DNA from: Thamnidium elegans
Taxonomy: Eukaryota; Mucoromycota; Mucoromycetes; Mucorales; Mucoraceae
DNA length: 64,000 nt
NCBI GenBank assembly: GCA_025201345.1
Contig: JAIXMG010000005.1
Span: 558,001-622,000, forward strand
Reading direction: 5' to 3'
Program-made: the position numbers and the translations under genes
The notes under the pieces: model-generated
Told to the model about the DNA's origin: nothing
Seen by the model: only the letters and a program-made list of their open reading frames with translations
The model's database searches: none
Shown here: piece after piece, positions 55,325 to 64,000 of the stretch
How the letters are laid out: every line of letters starts with the position of its first letter
How positions within the stretch are numbered: position 1 is the stretch's first letter

Positions 55325-55633
55325 CTCATCCGCGGCCGTCGAAATCTCTGCCGTGTAGTCGATGAATTCTCTAATGATATTTACAATTCAGTTATCGAAG
55401 AGGATTCTGATGACTTACGTGCAGTATTGCAACAGCAATTGCAGCTGAACGCCTTATCTAAGTCCTTGGAACAAGCTCACGCTGTCCTTGGGGCTCAGAT
55501 AAAAGATCTGAACAAATCAAACAACCGCGATCCTGTGCTCTTAGAGTTAGCGATTCAAGATATTAAAAATATTACTTCAAAGATAGAAAACGCAAGACAC
55601 CCCTACCAACATCCTCCTAGACAAAGAGGATAA
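55325..55633 (+). CDS. Orphan coding fragment with helical Gln-rich segment
   Basis: An open frame (RGRRNLCRVVDEFSNDIYNS then an acidic patch, LQQQLQLNALSKSLEQAHAV, and a stop at 55631-55633) without a convincing start. Codon composition is less AT-biased than its surroundings. It could be the end of a gene whose 5' part is lost to the adjacent transposon debris, or part of that element. No family recognised. Confidence 0.3.
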   Translation, partial: LIRGRRNLCRVVDEFSNDIYNSVIEEDSDDLRAVLQQQLQLNALSKSLEQAHAVLGAQIKDLNKSNNRDPVLLELAIQDIKNITSKIENARHPYQHPPRQRG

Positions 55634-57196
55634 GTATTTACTTTTTTTTTTTTTTTTTTTTTTTAAAAAAAAATAATTTTCTATGGACTTCATATTTTAC
55701 ATTTTCAATAAAAAACACTTTAAAAAATCACCTAGCAAAAATTGAAACAGTTTAAAAAAAACGGCCAAGATAAATTGAGAAGCTAAAAATCACCAAGTTT
55801 TTGTCTTCCTATGTTGAATAGAAGAGATACGAATCGGATACGAGCTGACTTTTGTGGTCGGTGCAACTTTAAGAGTCAGCATGCTCTTTTCTTAAACAAT
55901 ACGTCTAGCAGTAAGTTTAAATATATCATATAAACAATCTCTTACACATGTAGAAAATACTTTTAGGTCAAAGCGACCAAGGTTCTAGTCCCAAGCGAGT
56001 ACAGTCCTGATCAGCCAAGTCATTCTGAATGACAAAATTATCATTAACGCTATTACCGAAATCCTTGTTCAAGCACCACACGGCCTCTATATCACACTGA
56101 AACATTACCTTCTCTCGATAAACGCGCGAGTAATGTCTTGTATATCCTACCATGACCTTCAAATACCATGCCTCATATTGTTATCAATATTGCGTGGTCA
56201 TTGTAGCGCAGGAAATGGACGAGGAGATAATGGAACACAGCACGGTGTACCAAAAACTCTCGGGGGGGGGGTTAGAGAACTGCAGTCTACATTCTGGGCA
56301 AAGAAGTATTTATTGGTGTCAGTGAAGGATAGCTGGACGAACTTAGATCAGCCGAGTCTCCATCCTTTGTTGGATATTGTGTTTGCTATTACCAGTAAAA
56401 AGAAAGCGGTACTATTGGAATGATTAGTTTTTATAAAGTGTTTTTTTTTCCTTTTTGATCATATTACTTTTTTGAAACTGACTTTATAAAATTTTACAGA
56501 AAAAGTGCTTCTGGAAGCAAATGTAACAGGTTAGGTTTTAGAAAATTATGGTGCGACACTTTATGCAGCTTTTAAAGTGCATCCAAGTGAACGAGTTTCG
56601 CGTGTGGGCTAACAAAAAATCGATTACAAACGGTTTCTTCTTTTTTTTGTGCCAGAGAGGAAAACGATACCCACTTGTTTCGCGGCTAAAAAGCTAAACT
56701 GGTACTACATGACTATTCTGGTAAACTCATATGTACCATGGAGGTGAAACGAAGCACAAGAAAACACGTTTTTTTCTTTTTTTTTTTTCGGTTTAAACAA
56801 AATTTTTGTTTCCGTAAAGATATGGAAAGGGTTTTGGTACCTAGGAAAGATAGAAATGATTGTGGGGTTTTAATATGTATGTTCTTAGAAGATCTTTGAA
56901 AAAAAGAACTTGTGCATTGTACTGTTAAGAGATTTTTTTATATATATATGTAAGCAATAAAGTATGGGAGTGTATATTTCTAAAAAAAAAAGTTGTTTAT
57001 TTTTCACACATTCCTCCCTTTTTTTTTATAGATACGTCCTACTAAAGGAGGGTTAGTAGTACTTTATTTTTGTTACAATAAAAAAAACATACGATTAGAA
57101 ATTACTTTCAGCGTAGACTACGGATAGAGTACAAAAATCTTGTTTTTTAGAGTAATGACAAGTGGCCTGTTAATACCTGAAATAAACCAAATATCA

Positions 57197-57229
<33 letters not shown>

Positions 57230-57788
57230 GAATACTTTTTGCTCAAGAGTAAATAAATAAATAATATCGGGCTTGTATTAACACCCAGGTTTTTTTTTAA
57301 GATGTGCCTCTTTCTTATTGCTGACAGGATTAAAATTAGAAAGTTACACCAATAAAGATGGTCCAGGTTAAATTGGTCATTTAGTTAAAAAAAGATATAC
57401 TTTCACAAATGCTTTTTTTTTAAACATGAATATATTTGTCATTATATACACGTAATGTTTATGTAGCAGAGGAAAAAAATGTTACCGCTTAAAAAAATAA
57501 CCCTCCCTATCTCTTCTTTAAACGCGAAGGAATACATGGTTTTTTTTTAGTTTGCCGCCCCTTAAAAAACCGGTCCCCATATTTATACAACACTAAAAAA
57601 AAAAAAAAAAAGTTTCTTCTTTATCTTTTCTTTATATTTCTTTTTATTTTCTGGTATCTTTTTTTTTGCTAACGCAAAAAAGCCTTACTTTGACCCCCCA
57701 CCCTTTCCTTTCTTTTTTTCTATACAAAAAAAAAACCACCTAAACCCACCCCTTCCTTTCCCTTCACAAATAACAAATAATAATAATA
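55634..57788. other. Debris region and bHLH promoter side
   Basis: A fragment near 56286-56421 reads STFWAKKYLLVSVKDSWTNL in the plus frame after a G9 tract, suggesting a worn exon. The rest is AT-rich with runs (T24 at 57198, A15 at 57597). C-rich leader patches (57695-57770) precede the bHLH gene. Confidence 0.35.
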
Positions 57789-58912
57789 ATGAGCGAAATT
57801 GCGTTAGCCAGTACACCTAATTACGACTATACAAATGGATCAATGATGATTAATCCTGGTCTTGTTCAAAAGACTACGAATACTCAAAATGAATCAACAT
57901 CTAATTTTACTGAACAACAATACTCAACTTATCCAGGTAAATTTTTTTTTTTCGCATTAACAAAAATCAATATGATTGGTTGAAGCGGGTTTAAGGAGTA
58001 AAAAGTATACTAAATATAACTCCCCTTTTTTATATAGCTTATGCCTTTCAGCCAATGCCAATGGAATATCCCCCTGTACCAAACTATCAAATGTCTCGGT
58101 TACCTTTTTTTAAGCAACCCAACAGTCCTGAATCAACTACGTCTTCACCTACACCTTCTCCACCACCTCCTAGCTCCAAAAATCGATTTAATAATCCTAC
58201 TACTGCTCGTGTTAAAGAGATGATCACTAGAGCTAATTCTGTACCTATGGAATTTTATCATACTGAGTTTTTAGAGTATTCTAAAGAAACTTATGAAAAG
58301 AAGATGGAGTCAAAGCGCAATAAGCGCAAGAGAACTGGCGAGGAAGAACAAGTCGAAAAGAAACAAAAAGTTGTGATTGAAGAAAGAGAAGATACTGATG
58401 ATGAATTTGACGATGAAAAATTAGTTGATGAGTAAGTTACTTACTGCTACTAAAATAATTTTTTTTTATTTTTTATTTTTTATATATTAATTTTTACTTA
58501 TAAATAGTAGTGCCGAGATCCGTCGTCAAATTCATATTCAGTCAGAACAAAAGAGACGTGCTCAAATTAAAGATGGATTCGATGAATTAAGAAAGCATTT
58601 ACCTGGTTGTAATAACAAGAAAATGAGTAAAGCTGCTCTTTTAACTAGAAGTAAGTTGGAACTATGTGCGTGTAACAAACAAACAAACTAATTTTTTTTT
58701 TAATTAAAAGCTGTTCAACAATTACAACATTTAAAAGGTATGCAAAATGAATTGTTATCTGAAGTCGAAAGATTATTACAAGAGAACGAAGCATTGAAAA
58801 AGTAAGAATTCGAATTTTATCTTTTTACTGTCTATTATACTTATTTCCTTTTATTAGGTTCCAACATGGAGTTCTTCAACGTCAAGCCATGGAAAAAATG
58901 TATACCTTTTAA
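57789..58912 (+). CDS. bHLH-leucine zipper transcription factor, 5 exons, 276 aa
   Basis: Exons 57789-57936, 58038-58431, 58508-58650, 58711-58801 and 58858-58912, phase-consistent. The Pro/Ser-rich N-terminal half (SSPTPSPPPPSSKNRF) is followed by a basic/acidic linker (KRNKRKR, EEREDTDDEFDD). The bHLH is at about aa 186-240: RRQIHIQSEQKRRAQIKDGF, then ELRKHLPG, KMSKAALLTRTVQQLQHLKG, and a zipper to the C-terminus. Basic-region contacts H190-x3-E194-x3-R198 match the class B pattern (H5, E9, R13) that selects CACGTG, as in Max and Mlx. The loop and helix 2 look Mlx/Max-like. A homo- or heterodimer partner is expected. CACGTG pairs occur upstream of the tRNAs in this window; regulation of those is only a hypothesis. 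Confidence 0.88.
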
Positions 58913-59284
58913 AAAAACTAAAGCCTATAATATTCCCCCAACCCCAACCCCAACTCAACTCCTTTCTTTTTATAATCTTATAACACTCCTTACTAATAAT
59001 TAACCCTTTTTCCCTCCCTTTTTTTTCTCTTAATTTATATCTTTTTTTATTGTAACTAGTTTTTTCTCTCCTTCCTTTTTTTTCGTGTACAAACACAAGT
59101 ATTTTTTTTTTTTTTTTTATTAATGTTTTTTTTTAATGCGTTTTTTTTTATACACATGTACACTGAGCACAAAAAAAAAACAAATAAAAAACATTTAAGC
59201 TTTTTTCAAATAAAAACCCTTTTTGCCTCCTTTTTTTTTTGTATCAAAAAAAAAAAGAAAAAAAAAAGATTAAAAATTCCTTTC

Positions 59285-60590
59285 ATGTTCTTTTTATTAT
59301 TTTTTACTCATTTTGGATTTAGTCTTCAACAACAAATGGAAGAAGAAGAAGACGACAATGATGAATGTGCGTTTATCTCAGGCCAGCACTGTGACCAAGG
59401 CGGTATCTGTAAATATTGTGCCATGTGTCTGCAAAGCTCTTGTATCCTCAGCAAGTCAATTGGAAACACAGTTGCGACGTGTAACACAACACAGTTTGGT
59501 ACAACCAATTTATACGACTGGTATGATTATTGTTTATCTTCTGACAATGATAACAGTGGAAGTAAAGTAGTTTTTTTTTTTTAAAAAAAAAAAATGACGC
59601 GATTTATTTTAAATCCATTTTTTTTTAGGTTATTGTGCCACAAGTACAGAGTGTTACCAGTACAAAAAAAGTGTTGGGCCTACTGTCAGTTATGCGTGGC
59701 ATAATTTGACATGTAATCCGTCTACCTGTATGCTCATCGCCAGTAACGGAGCACCACCGCCCGTACCTCTACCGCCGCAAACCAATTTACCCTACGACAA
59801 CGCCAACAGTATAAATCGTATAAAGCACAACCCCGCACATGGTCATGATATCGCAAATACAACTGATAGGCACCGATACTATCATGACAAACACCCGTTT
59901 CATAATCCCGCTGCCATTGCCCTCACCATTGTGTGTTCGTTGGTGCTCGTGGTCTTGATTTGCTGGTTGTTCAGGCTGTTTAAAAAGAAGGGATGGTGGC
60001 CGTTGCAAGGATCCATCATGTCAGAGAAAAAGAAGTCCACGGCCTCAGTCATTTCAACTGTCCCAAGCTCTGCGCCGCCGTCGTTCTCGTCCGTACCGCC
60101 CGATATGGCTGTCGTACGTCACCCGCATTTAAGGTTGGCTGTACAAACCTCCATTCATTCAACGCGATCGTCCACCACGTCGGTGGAACCACTACCATCG
60201 TATTTATCCCCGTATCCCTCGCCTCCTAAATACGAACAGGCGATCGTAACACAAATTAGAGACTTGAGAGAGGATCACGTGAATGGCTCCGATCAGTATC
60301 ACCACAGTGCCACAGCACCGTCCATGTGGGTGCCCGTTTACTTTACGCAACAGCAAAGTAGTTTTAGAAGAGGCGTGAATACGGGACAGGTGTTTGGGTT
60401 CACGCCCAATCATTCGTATTGGTTACATCAGTTGACGCAAGAGCAGGCGGCTGCGCAGGGTTCGTCTTCAGTGCTTTCGTCTTCAGTGGATTCTTCACAG
60501 GCGGATTCTTCACAGGCATTAGTACCTTCTACACAGGCGCCTTCACCATATTCAACACAGTCACCTTCACCACAGACACCGCCGTCTTAA
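59285..60590 (+). CDS. Single-pass membrane protein with Cys-rich ectodomain, 2 exons, 412 aa
   Basis: Exons 59285-59561 and 59629-60590. A signal peptide (MFFLLFFTHFGFSLQQQ) is followed by a Cys-rich domain to about aa 130 (about 14 Cys, with CAFISGQHCDQGGICKYCAM and CYQYKKSV). A Pro/His-rich stalk and one membrane span (AIALTIVCSLVLVVLICWLF, about aa 186-208) stopped by RLFKKK come next. The about 200-residue cytoplasmic tail is Ser/Pro/Gln-rich with PPKYEQAI (PPxY-type WW ligand) and ends in repeated SSVDSSQADSSQ and SPQTP motifs. It looks like a wall-facing sensor or receptor, but no family was recognised. The exon 2 3' half is notably GC-richer than its neighbours. Tandem with the bHLH gene, 372 bp apart. 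Confidence 0.8.
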
Positions 60591-61879
60591 AAACCCCTCT
60601 TTCACTCACTTCTTTTTTTTTTTTTTTCAGAAAAATAAAGCTGCCTTTTTGTTTGCTGCTATTAAAGTGAGGCGTACGACAAGCGTACATAAAAACGATC
60701 AAATATATCACATGAGCAAATAGGCCCTATTTTATCATGAGTAGTATATTTCTTTTGAGTAAGTCGTTTTTCTTTTACGTTTTTATTACATATACCATCC
60801 ATCTTTTAAAGGAGCTTGTATTTATGCTTAGTGTTTATGTATTTGGAACATAAAAGCGTTTCCCGTTAAAGATGCTCCGCCCAACTGTAATACCGTATTG
60901 AGCTGCTTCTAGCGTTGTATAAAGGGTACGTAAAATCACACTTTCTGCGCGTGTAAAGTGATTGAGAATCTCAGCAGCAGTTGGTTTCTCGTACCAGAGG
61001 TTTCTATTCCACCGAGACCTTTATAATAAACGGGCGTCGCGAAAAAAAAAAGGGACCCTTACACAATTTCAAAAAAATTCCTTGAAATTAAAAACCAAAA
61101 AAGTAACTAACGTGTAAGACATTGGCATCGAAAGATAAAATCGATTTAGAAAAAAAAAAGTAAAAGTCAACAACCTCAGTTCGTAGAGAAAAATTACTGA
61201 GAATAGTCTTTTGAAGGCTATTAACGTAGATGATGTAAAGAAACGATGCCCAAGTGCATTCTTGTACAAAATAAAATGGGTCTTTATCTGGTTTGTCTAG
61301 CCCCTTGTGCTCTTGATTTCAAGGATCAGTCTGCAGCATTGATTTCAATATTATCGTCTCTTCCTTACTGATCGAAAGAGAAAGATTGGCAGTGACGAAA
61401 AACTTAATAATAGTAAGTTAAAATACACATTGATTGCAATGAAATAGAGATATACTAATAATATTTTACTAAATTTTGATTGATGTGGCAGTTAATTATT
61501 GACTCAAATGATAATTTCAGCTTCTCAGTTAAATAATAGCAAGAAAGATGGCTGCCACAAAATCAATGTCAGGCTGCTGGTGAAATACCATATCTTATGA
61601 GCGGTTTGAAGTTGGAGTCGGTTACAAATATAACTTTACAAGTTTGTCTTGTATGGAATACGTCACTCAATTTGCTTTTCCATCCTAGATGTCTAGCCAT
61701 AGAAAAAAAAAAAAAAAAAAAAAAAAACTTTTGAAAAAAATATATGCCTTATTGAAAATATGGCGGGGAAATCCAGTAAGGAGGTCACACGCACTTTAAT
61801 TCCTTTTTTCTGTTATTAGTATTTTTCTTTTTGTACCACTACAACCTTTTTTTTTTTTTTCAAACATAATATCATACCA
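60591..61879. other. Intergenic with a coding relic
   Basis: Besides the fragment at 60835-61018 I see no gene. An A23 tract lies at 61706-61728, and the promoter side of the next gene is T-rich. Confidence 0.4.
60835..61018 (-). pseudogene. Coding relic, possibly a retroelement ORF1 tail
   Basis: An open frame ending in stop reads RWNRNLWYEKPTAAEILNHF, then TRAESVILRTLYTTLEAAQY and GITVGRSIFNGKRFYVPNT. The pattern of an EAA helix followed by a G-x-F/V-G-R strand resembles RRM-like segments in LINE ORF1/gag-like proteins, but similarity is loose. Its composition is markedly less AT-rich than its flanks. No start is visible; an acceptor-like AAAG precedes it. Confidence 0.3.
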
Positions 61880-62398
61880 ATGAATCAATCCGCAAGCTCA
61901 TCACCATCTAAACCGCCTAGTTCTAAACCACCCACTTTAAAAAGAACGCATTCTTCCATGTCTAATTCATCTAAACGAACTTCGTTACTTAAAACCAGCG
62001 ATACATTTGCCAGTTTAAGCGGCACAGATACAATGTGGAATTCTAGTGATTGGAAACGACTTGAAGATTGGTATCTTCGTAAAGACAGAGATCATGTAGA
62101 AGCAGCTAAAGCGTTTTATAAATTTGAATCAGTTCAACAGGGAAAAGAAAACTGGCCGTTTAAGAAAATATTATGGAGAGCAAAGTGTTTGGATACAAGT
62201 GCTAAGGCGCATGGCGGGTTAGTGCCCTCACAAAGAAAACGTAGGTCGATGGAATCTACACCCGAGCTGTCGCGGACTCCTACTAGAACACCAAATAGAA
62301 CCCCTGTAGGTACTCCCTCTAATCATGAAGTTTCGGCTAGGTTACGTACTCCCAATAGAACTCCCAGTAGGTCGTTTTATGCTTATTCGCCCGTTTAG
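61880..62398 (+). CDS. Small Ser/Thr-Pro-rich protein (172 aa), unknown function
   Basis: Single exon. A Ser/Pro/Lys-rich N-terminus (SSPSKPPSSKPPTLKRTHSS) is followed by a compact conserved-looking core (WNSSDWKRLEDWYLRKDRDH, then AAKAFYKFE, KENWPFKKILWRAKCLD, about aa 52-110). The tail has four or five TP repeats (SRTPTRTPNRTPVGTP, RTPNRTPSR). The many minimal CDK sites and KRKRR cluster suggest a nuclear, cell-cycle-phosphorylated protein; that is inference. The core with regularly spaced Trp could be a small helical fold. I do not recognise the family. Confidence 0.7.
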   Translation: MNQSASSSPSKPPSSKPPTLKRTHSSMSNSSKRTSLLKTSDTFASLSGTDTMWNSSDWKRLEDWYLRKDRDHVEAAKAFYKFESVQQGKENWPFKKILWRAKCLDTSAKAHGGLVPSQRKRRSMESTPELSRTPTRTPNRTPVGTPSNHEVSARLRTPNRTPSRSFYAYSPV

Positions 62399-62756
62399 AA
62401 ATGTTAATTTTTGTGTGTGTGTGTGTGTATGTTTTTTTTGTCTTTTTATAATAAACCTTTACTATATATCCCCCCTTCCCTTCTCCCCCTCTTTAACCGC
62501 CTTTTTTTTTTTTTAAATTATTTATTTTCATTGTGTTATTAAGGTTCTTTTTTTAAGATGATGTTTCAGGGTCCTTTTTTTAACGATAATTAGAAAAAGT
62601 GTTTCAAATAAGTCAGAATGAAGTGTACCCTTTTTTTATATATATCGAGACGACGTCTTTGTGGACAGATAGGTACCTGGTAAGCCAGATAAAATTAAAT
62701 AAATTGACTGTATACTATTAGAGCACGTATTAACTCAACATATTAACTAGCTTATC

Positions 62757-62958
62757 ATGAAGTTCAAAAATAATGAGGAACCAGAAGAATTAGTGAGCTT
62801 GCCTCCTAAAACAATCGTTGCTGTTAGCGATGCTATGAAGAATGTATGTATTGTATAAGCTGAAATACTCGTTACATAACTACGTTTAGAATCACAAAAG
62901 CTTTCCACTTTATCCAAGGGATATCTTAAAACATTCAGCTACCAACAACAATCAGTAG
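62757..62958 (+). CDS. Possible small two-exon gene (51 aa)
   Basis: ATG at 62757 starts MKFKNNEEPEELVSLPPKTI. A GTATGT donor at 62844 and CGTTTAG at 62889 (46-nt intron) join AAT to AAT CAC in phase 0, giving NHKSFPLYPRDILKHSATNN and a stop. No family recognised; the short length makes chance plausible. Confidence 0.3.
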
Positions 62959-63673
62959 AGGAATTGTTTGACCCGTAATTAATACTCTTTTCTATCGACC
63001 CGTCTTCTTTTTCTGTTTCTTCTCTTCAGATTTGCAGTTTAAAAGCAAACTACGCTTACCACCCACCTCCCATTACATTATTGAGCTAGTTTGTAAAAGA
63101 AGACGGGCTCACGCCACCGCCACCAATGTCCAAGACACAATCAAGTTTTTTTTTTATTTTTTTACAAGGCTTGTTGTTATTTAGAGGAAAGGCCAAATGC
63201 GAATCCCATTCCTATAAAAAGTAATTTTGTCAAAATATCATTCTTGGATTGTCAAAAAGACTCGAGCCTTGGGATTCAAAATTTAATAAAATACACCTTT
63301 TTTTTGTTTTGCTTTTTGTTTATCATTTAGGTTTAAGTCACATATACGCGGAGGCATACAGAAAAGGTTCCAAAGATAAAATTGAAATGATATTGCGTAT
63401 GGAAAATAGAAAAAGAAGACAATGCTTCAGTTCAAGACATAGAAACGCGAATAAGAGCGTTGGTATCAGTAGAAAACTATCTTAAAAATCATATAATGAA
63501 ACACGTATTAAAATATCAATAGTAAAAATAAAATAAAAAAATAGATGCATTAAAAAGCAGTGGAGGTAACACTTTTTGACAAAAGAGTTTATAATACTAG
63601 AGACATCTACTCAATCTATGTATTGCCATTTTTTTTTTTTTTTTTTTTGAATTAGTATCTTGCAACAGTAAAT
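62959..63673. other. Mostly non-coding; one open stretch
   Basis: The plus frame at 63249-63485 (ends YAEAYRKGSKDKIEMILRME then RKRRQ) could be an exon entered at TTTAG 63331, but no upstream exon or family could be found. Otherwise AT-rich with a T18 run at 63631. Confidence 0.3.
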
Positions 63674-63947
63674 TTATTGGAACTTCTTGGTTTTGTTTCG
63701 GACTTTCTCAGGGACCAAAAAAGAGCGAGATTCGCTACTGTAAAAAGGCGAATTAAGCAAGCATATATTAAAAAGATATATGTATATTAATTCTTTTTAA
63801 GAATTAGTAAAATATGTTTTTAATATGTTTTAGAGCTTATAATAAACGAAAAAGAGGTATTCATATAATTGTTTGGTTTTCATCTCTTTTTTCTCACTCC
63901 TGGATTTTGATTTACCCTTGTTAGCTCCCCAAAACAAGAAACATATC
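63674..63947 (-). CDS. Candidate 3' end of a gene running off the right edge
   Basis: A terminal exon 63737-63674 (SESRSFLVPEKVRNKTKKFQ, stop) joins in frame to a candidate exon 63947-63916 (ICFLFWGANK) through a 178-nt intron with GTAAAT and TTTACAG ends. The rest would lie beyond the window. The basic tail is plausible for a real protein; no family assigned. Confidence 0.3.
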
Positions 63948-64000
63948 CTATGAAATAAAAGACTCGTAAACTTTTTTTTTAAGATAAGTACACCCTTCTT

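Noticed and set aside
1..64000. CRISPR arrays, bacterial operons, riboswitches, rRNA or snRNA genes
   Set aside because: No regularly spaced repeats, Shine-Dalgarno/operon structure or conserved snRNA/rRNA cores were seen; the genome is clearly eukaryotic.

Overview
The window reads as nuclear DNA of an early-diverging fungus, most likely Mucoromycota/Mucorales. It is very AT-rich and packed with homopolymers. Its genes carry many short introns (about 45-180 nt) with GTAAGT-like donors and CTAAC/CTAAT-like branch points. It holds Pol III tRNA genes, a Ty3-type LTR retrotransposon, and fungal families such as a PHO80-type cyclin, a chitin-deacetylase-like enzyme, TIM10 and SAP30. Exon borders given here were derived by hand from reading frame and splice signals; no alignment or database search was run.

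Layout. 0-10 kb: a small two-exon ORF, the large CLU1/TIF31-type gene and a JmjC-domain gene, all on the minus strand. 11-12.5 kb: tRNA-Arg(ACG) followed by stacked copies of an LTR-like repeat. 12.7-17.7 kb: a four-pass membrane protein gene, TIM10, a PHO80-type cyclin gene and a HAD-IIA hydrolase gene. 18.7-25.3 kb: a complete Ty3/gypsy-type element (two 359-bp LTRs with no difference seen) lodged 9 bp upstream of tRNA-Asn(GTT). 27-34.6 kb: MON2 (11 exons) and a bZIP factor gene, convergent. 38-42.7 kb: a broken gene, a DNAJB6-like J-protein gene with a 14-nt exon, and a divergent pair of a SAP30-like gene and a TOPORS-like RING gene. 43.4-47 kb: gene-poor, with tRNA-Gly(GCC), another copy of the tRNA-linked repeat and a 110-nt hairpin. 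47.5-53.6 kb: a secreted polysaccharide deacetylase gene, a 34-aa zinc-knuckle microprotein gene and a coiled-coil protein gene. 53.7-57.7 kb: decayed Tc1/mariner DNA and orphan coding fragments. 57.8-64 kb: a bHLH-zipper factor gene, a single-pass membrane protein gene, a TP-rich protein gene and fragments.

Most notable system. All three tRNA genes carry the same arrangement upstream: two CACGTG-type half-elements exactly 11 bp apart, ending 59-61 bp before the mature tRNA. The LTR of the retrotransposon carries the same paired element. Because the element inserted between tRNA-Asn and its native pair, the LTR now puts a replacement pair 66 bp upstream of that tRNA, close to the original distance. 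A bHLH-zipper protein with class-B (CACGTG-type) contact residues is also encoded in the window and is a candidate reader; that link is inference. A separate LTR-like repeat family lies 65-246 bp downstream of all three tRNAs in the same orientation. The retroelement also shows a textbook -1 frameshift cassette at the gag/pol junction.
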